Assembly (NCBI RefSeq): GCF_040812015.1
Contig: NZ_JBFNXJ010000001.1
Coordinates: forward strand, 310,001 to 374,000
Direction of reading: 5' to 3'
DNA from: Chitinivorax sp. PXF-14
Lineage (GTDB): Bacteria > Pseudomonadota > Gammaproteobacteria > Burkholderiales > SCOH01
Length of the DNA: 64,000 nucleotides
Made by a program: the position numbers and the translations under genes. Positions 8,640-16,524 of this stretch are shown one piece after another. The notes under the pieces are model-generated. The model saw nothing but the letters and a program-made list of their open reading frames with translations. It was not told the origin of the DNA and made no database searches. How positions within the stretch are numbered: position 1 is the first letter of the stretch; each line of letters starts with the position of its first letter.

Positions 8640-9455
8640 ATGAGAACGATCGGAAAGATGTTGCTGCCGGCCATGTTGGCGGCATTGCTGGCGCAGCCGG
8701 CCTGGGCTGATCTGGATTCCGGGCTCAAGGCCTACAAGTCGCAGAAGTACGATGTGGCCATGAAGGAATTCAAGACGTTGGCCAAGCATGGCAACGCGCA
8801 AGCCCAGAAATATATTGGTTTCATGTACCTGCAAGGGTTCGGCGTCAAGGCTGATGCGGTGCAGGCTGCGGCGTGGTTCCGGCAGTCGGCCGAGCTCGGC
8901 GACGCCGAGGCACAGCAGAACCTGGGCTGGCTGTATCGCGTCGGCAACGGCGTGCCGCAAGACCTGGAAAAGGCCTTCGAGTGGTTCAAGAAGTCGGCCG
9001 ATCAGGGCAATGCCAGTGCCCAGACCAACGTCGGGTTCATGTACTACACCGGGCAGGGCACGAAGCAGGACTATGTTCAGGCGCTGGAAGCCTTCAAGAA
9101 GGCGGCCGCAGCCGGCGACCTGATGGCGATCAACAATGTTGGCGGCATGTATCAGGAGGGACAGGGGGTTGCACAGAACTACACCGAAGCCTTGCGCTGG
9201 TACACCCTTGCTGCTGACAAGGGGCAGGCACTCGCCATGTACAACCTCGGCGAGTTCTATGAAAAGGGCTGGGGCGTTCCCAAGAGCTCGCTGAACGCGC
9301 TCAAGTGGTACCGCAAGGCTGCCGAGTCCGGCAACGAGCAGGCGATGGAGCGTCTGGGTGCCGTCTACGAAAATGGCGAGTTCGGAGAAAAGGCCGATTC
9401 CAGCCAGGCCCAGCAGTGGTATGACAAGGCTCAGGCCGCACGCAGCAATCGCTGA
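8640..9455 (+). CDS. Secreted Sel1-repeat (TPR-like) protein
   Basis: 271 residues from the ATG at 8640, chosen because it has GAGGAGCGGGAG upstream and opens directly into a signal peptide (MRTIGKMLLPAMLAALLAQPAWA). The mature protein is made of about six Sel1-like repeats, each near 36 residues, with the pattern AQ.NLG..Y..G.GV..D...A..WF.KAA..G. Examples are AQQNLGWLYRVGNGVPQD and AMYNLGEFYEKGWGVPKS. Sel1 proteins are scaffolds for protein-protein contacts in the periplasm or outer membrane; no specific partner can be named. It stands alone, with its own AT-rich upstream region and a strong terminator. Confidence 0.85.
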   Translation: MRTIGKMLLPAMLAALLAQPAWADLDSGLKAYKSQKYDVAMKEFKTLAKHGNAQAQKYIGFMYLQGFGVKADAVQAAAWFRQSAELGDAEAQQNLGWLYRVGNGVPQDLEKAFEWFKKSADQGNASAQTNVGFMYYTGQGTKQDYVQALEAFKKAAAAGDLMAINNVGGMYQEGQGVAQNYTEALRWYTLAADKGQALAMYNLGEFYEKGWGVPKSSLNALKWYRKAAESGNEQAMERLGAVYENGEFGEKADSSQAQQWYDKAQAARSNR

Positions 9456-9472
9456 GCGAGCCCGCAACGAAG

Positions 9473-9505
9473 CAAGGCGCCGTATGATGCGGCGCCTTGT
9501 TTTTT
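9473..9505 (+). terminator. Rho-independent terminator after the Sel1 gene
   Basis: Stem CAAGGCGCCG / CGGCGCCTTG with a 7-base loop (TATGATG) followed by six T residues, 17 bases past the stop codon. Confidence 0.9.
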
Positions 9506-9582
9506 GGGGCGGGGCCTGTTTGCCAATGTTTGCTAGAATGCCGCTCGCAACCGAATCCCGCTGCGCTTGGCAAGGACACCTC

Positions 9583-10635
9583 ATGATCGCTCGCTGGTTT
9601 GCTGTACTGGCATGCTTTGCCGGACAATCTTCCGCCAACGACACCCTGCACCTCTATAACTGGAACAATTACCTGGCGCCGCAGACGGTCAAGCGCTTCG
9701 AGACCGAGTGTGGCTGCAAGGTCATCCAGGACTACTATGCGAGCATGGGCGAGATGCAGGCCAAGCTCGACGCCAAGATCAAGCGTTACGACGTGCTTGT
9801 GCCCAGTGCCTACGTGATCGGCGACCTGATCAGTGCCGGCTATCTGCAGCCACTCGACAAGAAGCAATTGCCGCAATGGCGCAATCTGCAGAGTTCCTGG
9901 CTCAACCCGGAGTATGACGCGGGTAATCGCTATACGGTGCCGTATTCCTACACCCAGACGGTCATCGGCTACAACGAGGCCAAGCTGAAGGAGGCGGGCA
10001 TCGAGGTTGCACCATCATGGGCCATGGTGTTCGAGCCTGGGCGGTTGGCGCCGCTCAAGGGCCGGGTGTCGGTGCTCGACGATTCGCGCGAGGTGTTCGC
10101 CGCCGCTTTGCGTTATCTTGGCTACTCGGCCAACGATACCAGTGAAGCGCATTGGCACGAGGCCCAGCAGGTGATCCTGAAGGCTAGGCCGTATTGGGCC
10201 GGGTTCGATGCCTCGAACTACATCAGCAGGCTGGCCAGCGGCCGGGTCTGGCTGGTGCTTGGCTATTCCAACGATATCGTGCAGGCCGGGCTGAAGGCCG
10301 GTGATGGCCATGTCGTGCGCGCCCTGGTGCCAAAGGAAGGCGCAAACCAGTCGCTCGATAGCATGGTGATCATGAGCAACGCGCCGCGCCCCGATCTGGC
10401 CCATCGCTTCATCAACTTCATACTCGAAGGCCGCAATTCGGCCGAGTTGACCAATCTGGCCGGTGCCAGCAACCCGAATGCGGCTGCCATGCCGTTCGTG
10501 AATAAAGGCCTGGCGCGGGATCCCGCTGTCTTCCCGGACAGCGCGACATCCGCTAAGCTGGAAGGGTTGAAGCCGCTGGATGCCCGAACGGGGCGCCTGA
10601 TGGCAAGGTTGTGGGCGGAGATCCGCGCCCGCTGA
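9583..10635 (+). CDS. Spermidine/putrescine-type periplasmic binding protein (PotD/PotF family)
   Basis: 350 residues from the ATG at 9583; a signal peptide (MIARWFAVLACFAGQSSA) precedes LHLYNWNNYLAPQTVKRFE, the family hallmark of polyamine-binding proteins. Further family blocks are YDVLVPSAYVIGDLISAGYLQPLDK, VPYSYTQTVIGYNE and a late LVPKEGANQSLDSMVI, where the carboxylate for amine binding normally sits. It should capture a polyamine or related amine in the periplasm for an ABC importer. No ATPase or permease genes are adjacent, so it is an orphan here; it may feed a transporter elsewhere or act as a sensor for one. The upstream frame extension to 9358 overlaps the previous gene and terminator and was rejected. 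Confidence 0.85.
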   Translation: MIARWFAVLACFAGQSSANDTLHLYNWNNYLAPQTVKRFETECGCKVIQDYYASMGEMQAKLDAKIKRYDVLVPSAYVIGDLISAGYLQPLDKKQLPQWRNLQSSWLNPEYDAGNRYTVPYSYTQTVIGYNEAKLKEAGIEVAPSWAMVFEPGRLAPLKGRVSVLDDSREVFAAALRYLGYSANDTSEAHWHEAQQVILKARPYWAGFDASNYISRLASGRVWLVLGYSNDIVQAGLKAGDGHVVRALVPKEGANQSLDSMVIMSNAPRPDLAHRFINFILEGRNSAELTNLAGASNPNAAAMPFVNKGLARDPAVFPDSATSAKLEGLKPLDARTGRLMARLWAEIRAR

Positions 10636-10726
10636 GTGCGCCGTTCAGGCGCTTGCCGCCGAGACCCGGTGGCACATCGTTTTCCGCAGCGTTGGCCCGT
10701 CGGCCCAGAGACGCAGCCTATTTCAC

Positions 10727-11851
10727 ATGCCCTGGCAAACGCCTATTTCACTACTTGGCCGTGATCTGCCACGGTCCTATCTGTCGCGCCACTTTGCGTG
10801 GCTTTACCTGCTGGTGATCGTCACCGTCAGCCTGTACCCGTTCAGTGGTTGGAGCTGGCCACCGATCCCCATCCTGGCCTATCTGTGGTTCCCCGCACCT
10901 TACTACCAGGCGCAGGTGGACGACGTGCTCAATGTGCTGGCCTATATCCCGTTTGGCGCGGCGCTATGGGGGCCGCTGCGCACGCGTCTCGGGGGCTTTC
11001 TGGCGGTGCTGGCGGCTACGCTGCTGGGGGGCGCGTTGAGCTTCGGTATGGAGACGCTGCAGGTCTTTCTGCCCAGCCGCGTGGCCTCCAATCTCGACAT
11101 CCTGCACAACACCGTGGGCACGGCCATCGGCGGCTTGTTCTCGTGGACGCTGGGGTCACGCTACTTCATGCGGCAAGCGTCGCTGTTGCGCCATCACTGG
11201 TTTGTCGATGGCGGGTGGGCGGATTTCGGGCTGGCGCTGCTGGTGATCTGGTTCGTCACCCAGCTCGACCCGTCCATCCCGCTGTTCGGCGTGGTGGCGA
11301 GGCCGCAGGGGCTGCCGCAGCCTTTCGAGTCGCCGATCGACGATCCGTCGATGTTCCTGCGTTTTCTCGAGGCGGCGGACGCCATGTTCAACCTTCTGGT
11401 TGTCACCTTGCTGGTCTCGCTGCTGCTCGAACAGCGGCGCTATCTGTGGCAGCTGATCGGGCTCGTGGTCGGGCTGGCGATCCTGGTGAAGCTGACCACC
11501 GCGGGGATGCTGCTGAAGCCCATCGTCTTCTTCCAGTGGCTCAACTGGCGCACGTTGCTGGGGATCAGTGTTGGCTTGCTGCTGCTGCCGCTGCTGCTGT
11601 CGCTGACCATTGTTGCCCAGGCTACCGTCTGTGCCGCAGCGCTCGCCGTGAGTGTGCTGGTGGACTGGTTGTGGCCGTTGCAGGCCAGCCCCAATGCGGC
11701 ATTGGTGCTGTTCAAGTGGCGCTCGGTGCAGCTCAGCAATTTCAACGGCATGTCGCACACCATGGCTGATCTTTGGCCGTGGCTGATGCTGATCTTCCTG
11801 GTTGGCTTTGCCGCCACACACACGCAGCGAGCCCACCGCACCTGGTTCTAG
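10727..11851 (+). CDS. VanZ-family integral membrane protein with long C-terminal extension
   Basis: 374 residues with about nine hydrophobic segments. The N-terminal part (about 20-145) is VanZ-like: DDVLNVLAYIPFGAALW, then SFGMETLQVFLPSR and SNLDILHNTVGTAIGG, the conserved E and D/N motifs of the family. A typical VanZ protein is only 120-180 residues; here roughly 220 more residues with further membrane helices follow. VanZ-like proteins are linked to teicoplanin resistance in Gram-positives, but their molecular role in proteobacteria is unknown. It starts 91 bases after the polyamine-binding gene and ends 14 bases before the convergent QueD-type gene. Confidence 0.8.
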   Translation: MPWQTPISLLGRDLPRSYLSRHFAWLYLLVIVTVSLYPFSGWSWPPIPILAYLWFPAPYYQAQVDDVLNVLAYIPFGAALWGPLRTRLGGFLAVLAATLLGGALSFGMETLQVFLPSRVASNLDILHNTVGTAIGGLFSWTLGSRYFMRQASLLRHHWFVDGGWADFGLALLVIWFVTQLDPSIPLFGVVARPQGLPQPFESPIDDPSMFLRFLEAADAMFNLLVVTLLVSLLLEQRRYLWQLIGLVVGLAILVKLTTAGMLLKPIVFFQWLNWRTLLGISVGLLLLPLLLSLTIVAQATVCAAALAVSVLVDWLWPLQASPNAALVLFKWRSVQLSNFNGMSHTMADLWPWLMLIFLVGFAATHTQRAHRTWF

Positions 11852-11865
11852 CCAACGGCGCTGGC

Positions 11866-12474
11866 TCAGTCCTCGGCGACGTTGACCTGCAGGGCCACAT
11901 CCGGGTTGACGAAGCGCTTGCCGGCCTTGAGCTCCTCGTACATCTCGGGGTTGCCCCATTCGGTACGCACCTGCTCGGAAAACTCGATAGCCGTCAGGCT
12001 GATCTCGCCCATGCGCGGGTTGTAGGCGTCGTGCCGGAAGCATTGCGCATAGCCGGTCTCGGTTTCATGCACGATGACCGAGTGGAGCAGGATGTCGTCC
12101 GGCTCGCCGTTGCGCATCTCCGTGTTCTTGAGGATGGCGTCGATCAGCACGAAGAACAGGCGCGAGAACTGCTCGGCCGATGGCGAGACGGGGATGGCGA
12201 TCCAGCGCGCGGAGAATTGCTTGCAATAGTCGATGTAGACCGCGTCATCGCGATCCCAGAAGGCAATGGCGTGGTCGAAAGCATCGACGACGTCACGGAT
12301 GGTGCCCTTCATCAGGCCGAAGTCGTAGACCATCTGCCCGTGGTCGAGTGCGTTTGCCTCGAGCAACACTTCAACCTTGTAGCTGTGGCCGTGTATCGAG
12401 CGCCGGCAGCGATCCGAGCTGCAATTGCGGACGATATGGGCGTTCTCGAACTTGAACAGTTTACGGATCAGCAT
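11866..12474 (-). CDS. 6-carboxytetrahydropterin synthase-type enzyme (QueD/PTPS family)
   Basis: 202 residues. The Zn-binding and catalytic layout of the 6-pyruvoyl tetrahydropterin synthase family is visible: His14-region opening FKFENAHIV, a Cys in SDRCRRS followed by IHGHSYKVEV (two Zn histidines), DFGLMKG and FDHAIAF, and a late VHETETGYA with the catalytic Glu. QueD makes 6-carboxy-tetrahydropterin for queuosine in tRNA. The protein is longer than E. coli QueD (about 120) and the Cys-to-HGH spacing differs by one residue from what I remember, so a folate- or biopterin-branch relative is possible. No other que genes are nearby. Confidence 0.8.
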   Translation of the reverse strand: MLIRKLFKFENAHIVRNCSSDRCRRSIHGHSYKVEVLLEANALDHGQMVYDFGLMKGTIRDVVDAFDHAIAFWDRDDAVYIDYCKQFSARWIAIPVSPSAEQFSRLFFVLIDAILKNTEMRNGEPDDILLHSVIVHETETGYAQCFRHDAYNPRMGEISLTAIEFSEQVRTEWGNPEMYEELKAGKRFVNPDVALQVNVAED

Positions 12475-12512
12475 GGCAGAGTATCGCTAAAACAAGGCCT
12501 TGGGTTTTATCA

Positions 12513-13160
12513 CTAATCGCCGGGGCGCGCCAGCCCTGGCAGGCGGTGCAGCTCGGCCAGGCGGCGGATGTGCCAGTCCACGCCCGCCGGGAGCGATACG
12601 CCGGGCCCCAGCCAGACTGTCCGCATGCCGAGCCGCTTGGCCGTGCGCAGGTTGTCGAGCGAATCCTCGACCATGATGCAGTCGCGCGGTTTCAGGCGAA
12701 AGTCGTGGATGATCTGGCGAAAGCCGAGCGGATCGGGCTTGGGGCGAAAGCGCACGCGCTCGAGGTGGACAATGCCGTCAAACAGCCGGGCAATGCCCAG
12801 CCCTGCGAGGACGGCCTCGGCATAGTGGCGCGGGCCATTGGTGAACAGTATCTTGGTGCCGGCAAGCCGGGCGAGCTGATGCTTAAGTGTCGGGTCTGCA
12901 ACCAGCATGCCGGCCAGATTGGGGAACTGGTGGGTGTGCCAGAGAAAATGATCGGGATTGGTGCCGTGGTGCCGCATCAGCCCGGACAGGGTTGCGCCGT
13001 AGCGGCGCCAGTAATCCTCGCGCAGCTGGTTCGCTGCTGCCTCGTCGAGTTTCAGCGTCTCTACCAGGTAGGCGGTCATCGTCCGGTTGATGTGCGGAAA
13101 CACGTGGGGATTGGCGTCATGCAGGGTGTTGTCGAGGTCGAAAATCCAGGTCGGGTTCAA
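12513..13160 (-). CDS. HAD-superfamily pyrimidine 5'-nucleotidase
   Basis: 215 residues. HAD motif I is WIFDLDNTLHDA (Asp nucleophile near residue 8), motif II the Thr in ILFTNGP, motif III the Lys in FRPKPDP, and motif IV VEDSLDN. The DLDNTL-H/Y pattern and the FTNG box are typical of the SDT1/pyrimidine 5'-nucleotidase subgroup, which dephosphorylates UMP/CMP-like nucleotides. It lies 38 bases upstream of the QueD-type gene on the same strand and could share its transcript; a terminator separates it from the CBS gene upstream. Confidence 0.82.
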   Translation of the reverse strand: MNPTWIFDLDNTLHDANPHVFPHINRTMTAYLVETLKLDEAAANQLREDYWRRYGATLSGLMRHHGTNPDHFLWHTHQFPNLAGMLVADPTLKHQLARLAGTKILFTNGPRHYAEAVLAGLGIARLFDGIVHLERVRFRPKPDPLGFRQIIHDFRLKPRDCIMVEDSLDNLRTAKRLGMRTVWLGPGVSLPAGVDWHIRRLAELHRLPGLARPGD

Positions 13161-13179
13161 TCCGTGCTTTCAAGTAAAA

Positions 13180-13197
13180 GGCCCGCTTACGCGGGCC
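13180..13197 (-). terminator. Hairpin terminator after the CBS-domain gene
   Basis: GGCCCGC / GCGGGCC with a 4-base loop; on the minus strand it is followed by TTTTACTTG. It sits between the CBS gene (upstream) and the HAD gene. Confidence 0.75.
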
Positions 13198-13219
13198 GTG
13201 CATCGGGTCGGGGTGCCGG

Positions 13220-13651
13220 TTACTGATAGATGTAGTGTGCGAGCTGCTGGATCACGAATTCCTTCTCCGCGATCTGCGAACGGACCAGATCAGTTATCGA
13301 GAGCACCCCGATCACTCGCTCGCCTTCCACGACCGGCAAGTGGCGGAAGCGTTTTTCCGACATCAGCGCCATGCATTCGTCCACGGTATGCTCGGGGCGC
13401 GCGCAGATTACGCGTGCGGTCATGATGTCGCGAATCGGCGTCGAGGCCGACGTCTTGCCCTGCAGTACGACCTTGCGGGCATAGTCGCGCTCGGAAAAGA
13501 TGCCGACCAGCTTGTCGCCATCCATGACCAGAAGCGCGCCGATATCCTTTTCTGCCATCAGCTGCAGCGCCTGATACACGGTGGTATCCGGCGTGACCGA
13601 GAATATGCCCTGGCGGTGTTTGCCTTGCAGCAACTGGCGTGCTGTTTCCAT
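13220..13651 (-). CDS. Two-CBS-domain protein
   Basis: 143 residues from the ATG at 13651, which is preceded by AGGAGG at good spacing; a TTG at 13702 would add 17 residues without a clear site. Two CBS motifs fill the protein: GIFSVTPDTTVYQALQLMAEKDIGALLV and RDIMTARVICARPEHTVDECMALM, each ending in the G.(F/L)S..D consensus (GIFSERDYARK and GVLSITDLVRS). Such stand-alone pairs bind adenine nucleotides (AMP, ATP, NAD or SAM) and regulate other proteins. No partner is evident: neighbours are a nucleotidase and argB. Confidence 0.88.
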   Translation of the reverse strand: METARQLLQGKHRQGIFSVTPDTTVYQALQLMAEKDIGALLVMDGDKLVGIFSERDYARKVVLQGKTSASTPIRDIMTARVICARPEHTVDECMALMSEKRFRHLPVVEGERVIGVLSITDLVRSQIAEKEFVIQQLAHYIYQ

Positions 13652-13736
13652 CTGCCTTTCCCTCCTCATGATCCGGTTTTCTCCAGATTTCACTATAGGC
13701 AAGGCAGGCCAGAAAACCAGCCAGGGCGTGCGCTTT

Positions 13737-14675
<939 letters not shown>

Positions 14676-14708
14676 TTACACGTTTCCCCGCACGCTTCGT
14701 CGAAACGG

Positions 14709-14737
14709 TTGACAACTAGAGTTTGTACTCTTAAATT
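14709..14737 (+). promoter_or_regulatory. Sigma-70 promoter of the tetR-RND efflux operon
   Basis: TTGACA (14709-14714), a 17-base spacer and TAAATT (14732-14737): a near-consensus promoter 41 bases before the TetR start codon. The spacer itself holds a small inverted repeat AGAGT-TTGT-ACTCT (14718-14731). Confidence 0.8.
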
Positions 14738-14738
14738 G

Positions 14739-14758
14739 ATAAATGAATGTTCATTTAT
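14739..14758 (+). promoter_or_regulatory. Palindromic TetR-type operator over the transcription start
   Basis: ATAAATGAA-TG-TTCATTTAT, a perfect inverted repeat with 9-base arms, one base downstream of the -10 hexamer. This is where a TetR repressor would block its own operon, so it is the likely site of the adjacent regulator. Confidence 0.75.
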
Positions 14759-14777
14759 TAAATTTGGTGAAGCGTAT

Positions 14778-15428
14778 ATGGTAGAGTTGCCGTCGACTAC
14801 CCGCTGGACGAGGCGCAAGGAGGCCCGCCCCAACGAGATTCTCGAGGCGGCGCTGGACTTGTTTGTCGAGCGCGGCTATGCGGGCACCAAGATGGAGGAG
14901 ATTGCCAAGCGTGCCGGTGTGACGCGCGGTACCCCTTACCTGTATTTTGCCAACAAGGAAGAGCTGTTCAAGGCGGTCATCAGCGAAGGCATGCTGCCGA
15001 GCATCGAGGTGGGGGAGGGCATGTTGCGCGAATTCACCGGCTCCGCCATGGATCTGATCGAACAGACCTTGAATTTCTGGTGGGCCGCTGTCGGCAAGAC
15101 CCGGCTGGCCGGCATCACCAAGCTGATCGTCGCCGAGGCGTGCAACTTCCCCGACATCGCGCGCTTTTATTGCGAAGAAGTGGTGCGGCGCGGTGAAGCA
15201 CTGGTGGCTGGTGCGATCGACTATGGCATCCGGCGCGGGGAATTCCGGGCGCTCGATGTCGAATACACGATGAAGGTCGTCATCGGCCCGGTGCTGATGG
15301 CGATGATCTGGCAGCATTCCGTCGGTGCCTGCGTCAACGAGGCGTTCGACGAGGAGCGTTTCCTTCGTACCTATATGGAGCTGCTGCGGCACGGGCTGCT
15401 TCGCAATGAACAACACCCCCCCATCTAG
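14778..15428 (+). CDS. TetR/AcrR-family repressor of the RND efflux operon
   Basis: 216 residues from the ATG at 14778, chosen because the promoter and operator lie directly upstream; an earlier in-frame ATG at 14625 would place the promoter inside the gene. The helix-turn-helix (about 20-66) reads ILEAALDLFVERGYAGTKMEEIAKRAGVTRGTPYLYFANKEELF in pieces such as YAGTKMEEIAKRAGVTRG and YLYFANKEELF, typical of TetR. The C-terminal ligand-binding helices include FWWAAVGKTRLAGI and FYCEEVVRRGE. It ends 10 bases before the periplasmic adaptor gene, so it is the first gene of the efflux operon and probably autoregulated. The inducer is unknown. Confidence 0.9.
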   Translation: MVELPSTTRWTRRKEARPNEILEAALDLFVERGYAGTKMEEIAKRAGVTRGTPYLYFANKEELFKAVISEGMLPSIEVGEGMLREFTGSAMDLIEQTLNFWWAAVGKTRLAGITKLIVAEACNFPDIARFYCEEVVRRGEALVAGAIDYGIRRGEFRALDVEYTMKVVIGPVLMAMIWQHSVGACVNEAFDEERFLRTYMELLRHGLLRNEQHPPI

Positions 15429-15438
15429 AGGACTGGCT

Positions 15439-16524
15439 ATGCGCCCTTTTGGAATGAGCATGACACTGCTGCTGTTTACCGGCCTGCTGCTGGCCGGCTG
15501 CCAGCCGGCGCAGGAAAAGCAGGAAGCCGTGCGCCCGGTGAAGAGCACCGTTGTGCGCGTGGCGCCGATCTCCGAGGGCGCCAGCTACTCGGGTGAGATC
15601 CGCGCGCGCTACGAGACGCCGCTGGGGTTCCGTGTGGCTGGCAAGATCTCGGCCCGCCTGGTGCAGGTGGGCGATCTGGTCAAGGCCGGGCAGGCGCTGG
15701 CGCGTCTTGACCCGCAGGATCTACAGCTCGGTGTCCAGGCCATGCGGGCACAGCTCGACGCGGCCAAGGCGGATTACGAAAAGGCCAAGTCGGACCTCGA
15801 CCGCTACGCCCACCTGCTCGATCGCAAGTTCATCAGCGCGGCCGAGTTCGACCAGCGGCGCCTGTCCTACGATGCGGCCCGCTCGCGCTACGAGCAGGCG
15901 GCGGCGCAGTACAACCTCAACGCCAACCAGGCCTCGTACAGCGTGCTGACGGCCGATCGCGACGGTGTGGTGACGGCGGTGGATGCCCAGCTCGGGCAGG
16001 TCGTGGCGGCGGGCCAGCCGGTGGTGCGCGTGGCGCGCCTAGACGAGAAGGAGGTGCTGGTCAATGTGCCGGAATCGCGAGTCGCCGAGCTGCGCGACGC
16101 CAAGACGCTGAAAATCTCGTTGTGGGCCGACCCCGGCAAGATTTACGACGGCCGCCTGCGGGAGCTGGCGCCGGATTCCGACCCCGCCACCCGTACCTAT
16201 GCTGCCCGCGTGTCGTTGCTCAATGCAGACGACTCGGTGCGCCTAGGGATGACGGCCAGCGTGGCGGTCGATCAGGCGGTGCTGGCGACCGGCGTGCGTT
16301 TGCCACTGTCGGCGGTATTCCAGCGCGGCGCGCAGGCGCTGGTGTGGTCCATCGACGAGAAGACGCAACGGGTCAGGGCGCTGCCGGTGAAGCTGGGTAA
16401 GTACATCGGCAACGACGTGACCGTGCTCGAAGGCCTGCGCGATGGCACCCGCGTGGTCACCGCCGGCGCGACGATGTTGTATGACAACCAGCCGGTCAAG
16501 GTTCTGCAAGAGGTCAAGTCGTGA
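15439..16524 (+). CDS. RND efflux periplasmic adaptor (membrane fusion lipoprotein)
   Basis: 361 residues. The N-terminus is a lipoprotein signal (LLLFTGLLLAGCQPA), so the mature protein is anchored by Cys. The order barrel-sandwich/hairpin/beta-barrel is visible: GFRVAGKISARLVQVGDLVKAGQALARLD, an alpha-hairpin of about 60 residues (ADYEKAKSDLDRYAHLLDRKFIS), then ADRDGVVTAVDAQLGQVVAAGQPV, the HlyD/AcrA family pattern. It links the inner-membrane pump to the TolC-type channel. Its stop overlaps the GTG start of the pump gene by 3 bases, which indicates translational coupling. Confidence 0.93.
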   Translation: MRPFGMSMTLLLFTGLLLAGCQPAQEKQEAVRPVKSTVVRVAPISEGASYSGEIRARYETPLGFRVAGKISARLVQVGDLVKAGQALARLDPQDLQLGVQAMRAQLDAAKADYEKAKSDLDRYAHLLDRKFISAAEFDQRRLSYDAARSRYEQAAAQYNLNANQASYSVLTADRDGVVTAVDAQLGQVVAAGQPVVRVARLDEKEVLVNVPESRVAELRDAKTLKISLWADPGKIYDGRLRELAPDSDPATRTYAARVSLLNADDSVRLGMTASVAVDQAVLATGVRLPLSAVFQRGAQALVWSIDEKTQRVRALPVKLGKYIGNDVTVLEGLRDGTRVVTAGATMLYDNQPVKVLQEVKS

